From a bacterium (lineage in GTDB: Bacteria > Chlamydiota > Chlamydiia > Chlamydiales > SM23-39): a stretch of 6,107 bases of DNA. The DNA is taken from contig JAKAFF010000094.1 in NCBI GenBank assembly GCA_021818045.1, positions 1 through 6,107 on the forward strand, given 5' to 3'. The position numbers and the translations under genes are program-made. Positions 5,601 through 6,107 of this stretch are shown here, piece after piece. Under the pieces are notes generated by a model that did not search any database, was not told the DNA's origin, and saw nothing but the letters and a program-made list of their open reading frames with translations. How positions within the stretch are numbered: position 1 is the stretch's first letter; each line of letters opens with the position of its first letter.

Positions 5601-5636
5601 ACCAATACAATCCCAGGCCTTAAGGCCTGGGTTCAC
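5598..5636 (-). other. Possible 12-codon leader ORF across hairpin 3
   Basis: Minus strand: AAAGGAGG (5650-5643), six bases, then GTG at 5636-5634 opens a frame reading MNPGLKAWDCIG and stopping with TAG at 5600-5598. The frame covers the palindrome at 5612-5631 completely. Its stop is the first bases of the hairpin that is followed by six T. The ribosome site is close to ideal. Against it: a GTG start, very short length, and a codon content that may simply reflect the palindrome. Confidence 0.3.
5612..5631. repeat. Perfect 20-bp palindrome (hairpin 3)
   Basis: Arms CCCAGGCCTT (5612-5621) and AAGGCCTGGG (5622-5631), no spacer. On the minus strand it is followed by ATTGTATT, which is too poor in T for a good terminator. 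With hairpins 1 and 2 it makes three strong hairpins within about 96 bases. Confidence 0.9.
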
Positions 5637-5659
5637 GCTGGGCCTCCTTTGAAAAAAGT

Positions 5660-5971
5660 TCACCAAGGTACATATCGGAAAGTTTTGTACATCAAGAACG
5701 CAGCCATAGCAATAGCTGTGGTTTTTACAACTGTAGTCTCCCCGCCCCACCTATAAACAACAGAGCCAAAAACAGCCCCTGGGAGAGCCAAAACACTCGA
5801 ACGAATGATGATAAACCCAACATGCGAAGCGGGTTCATGGTTGCCCATAAAACCTAGGCAAGAGGTCACTAGCCCAATCACAGGCAAGGCCATTGCTTCA
5901 AGGTACTTTCCATCCATCGCGAATTTTAACATTACTGCTGCACTGACGGCACCTGTGGAGAGTAACGCCAT
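5660..5971 (-). CDS. Small four-helix membrane protein, 103 residues, function unknown
   Basis: No family is recognised. Seen from the ATG at 5971: hydrophobic, small-residue-rich segments at about residues 3-19, 24-43, 53-74 and 82-97, with short polar links GNHEPASH (43-50) and RWGGETT (74-80), and a C-terminus KTFRYVPW. It is therefore an integral membrane protein with very little exposed domain. Start: ATG at 5971 has GAGG eight bases upstream (5983-5980). A TTG two codons earlier (5977) is only two bases from GAGG and is disfavoured. It lies on the same strand as the glycan run, but the hairpin cluster between them (about 140 bases) probably separates the transcripts. There are no cofactor or catalytic motifs to suggest a role. 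Confidence 0.7.
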   Translation of the reverse strand: MALLSTGAVSAAVMLKFAMDGKYLEAMALPVIGLVTSCLGFMGNHEPASHVGFIIIRSSVLALPGAVFGSVVYRWGGETTVVKTTAIAMAAFLMYKTFRYVPW

Positions 5972-6107
5972 ACCCAAAACCTCTTTTCCACTTTAATTTT
6001 CGGCATTATTGTATAGAAAATGGCCAATTCCGGCGAGCTCTGTTCTGTACACCAATGAGTTCAAAAGTGGGATTTTCGGCTGCGCCAAAGCGGCGTAATT
6101 TACCTAT
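5972..6107. other. Right-edge stretch with short open frames only
   Basis: No gene can be supported. On the minus strand two frames are open over most of the stretch. One runs from the edge to a TAA at 6006-6008 (its last residues would be RARRNWPFSIQ). The other runs from a TAG at the edge to a TAA at 5994-5996 (ending GHFLYNNAEN). Either could be the tail of a gene that continues beyond the window. On the plus strand an ATG at 6055 begins MSSKVGFSAAPKRRNLP and is open to the edge, but it has no ribosome site. No convincing promoter for the four-helix gene was found here. Confidence 0.25.

Noticed and set aside
5519..5605. Longer start for the deoxyribosyltransferase-like protein (29 extra residues)
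   Set aside because: The extension translates two hairpins, and the family fold begins exactly at the ATG at 5518, which has a strong ribosome site.
5570..5606. tRNA T-arm (GGGG-TTCGAAG-CCCC followed by ACCA-like bases)
   Set aside because: The loop matches a T-loop only partly, the matching acceptor strand and the D and anticodon arms are absent, and the 10-bp stem is too long. It is a plain hairpin.
1..6107. CRISPR array, rRNA or tRNA gene, full insertion sequence, prophage genes
   Set aside because: No spaced direct repeats, no RNA gene signatures and no transposase or phage protein in any frame.

Overview
The window is 6.1 kb of bacterial DNA of moderate GC and is densely coded. It contains seven protein genes read in full and one cut at the left edge. 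Organism: the mixture fits a Gram-negative, possibly host-associated bacterium. It has a PbgA/YejM-like inner-membrane hydrolase, an initiating sugar-phosphate transferase with GalE, a small bilobed two-helix protein like chlamydial Inc proteins, and a helical protein with no Sec signal. An environmental chlamydia (Parachlamydiales-like) is my best guess. This is an inference at low to moderate confidence, because no rRNA or marker gene is present.

Left part (1-2122): a flavoprotein gene of the thioredoxin-reductase type, carrying an apparent export signal, runs leftward off the window. Back to back with it is a 608-residue five-helix membrane protein with a periplasmic sulfatase/phosphotransferase domain. 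The two appear to be driven by divergent promoters whose -35 boxes overlap. Middle part (2095-3222): a leftward gene for an unrecognised 312-residue helical protein converges on the membrane hydrolase. Its intrinsic terminator lies inside the last codons of the hydrolase gene. Upstream of it is an AT-rich 128-bp gap with a perfect inverted repeat.

Right-centre (3223-5518): a leftward gene run made of a nucleoside 2-deoxyribosyltransferase-like protein, a monotopic phosphoglycosyl transferase, galE, and a small two-helix protein. The first two share a TGATG stop/start overlap. The second and third are 9 bases apart. This looks like the start of a surface-glycan pathway: GalE makes UDP-galactose and the transferase could load galactose-1-phosphate onto the lipid carrier.

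Right end (5519-6107): a tight cluster of three GC-rich hairpins fills the gap between this run and an upstream gene for a four-helix small membrane protein. The cluster can be read as the remnant of a small hairpin-ended mobile element or as a leader/attenuator region. It contains a 12-codon leader frame with a strong ribosome site, and a hairpin followed by a T run. The last 136 bases hold only short open frames cut by the edge.

The most unusual points are the exported thioredoxin-reductase-like protein, the PbgA-like protein with an apparently complete metal site, and the hairpin cluster ahead of the glycan genes.
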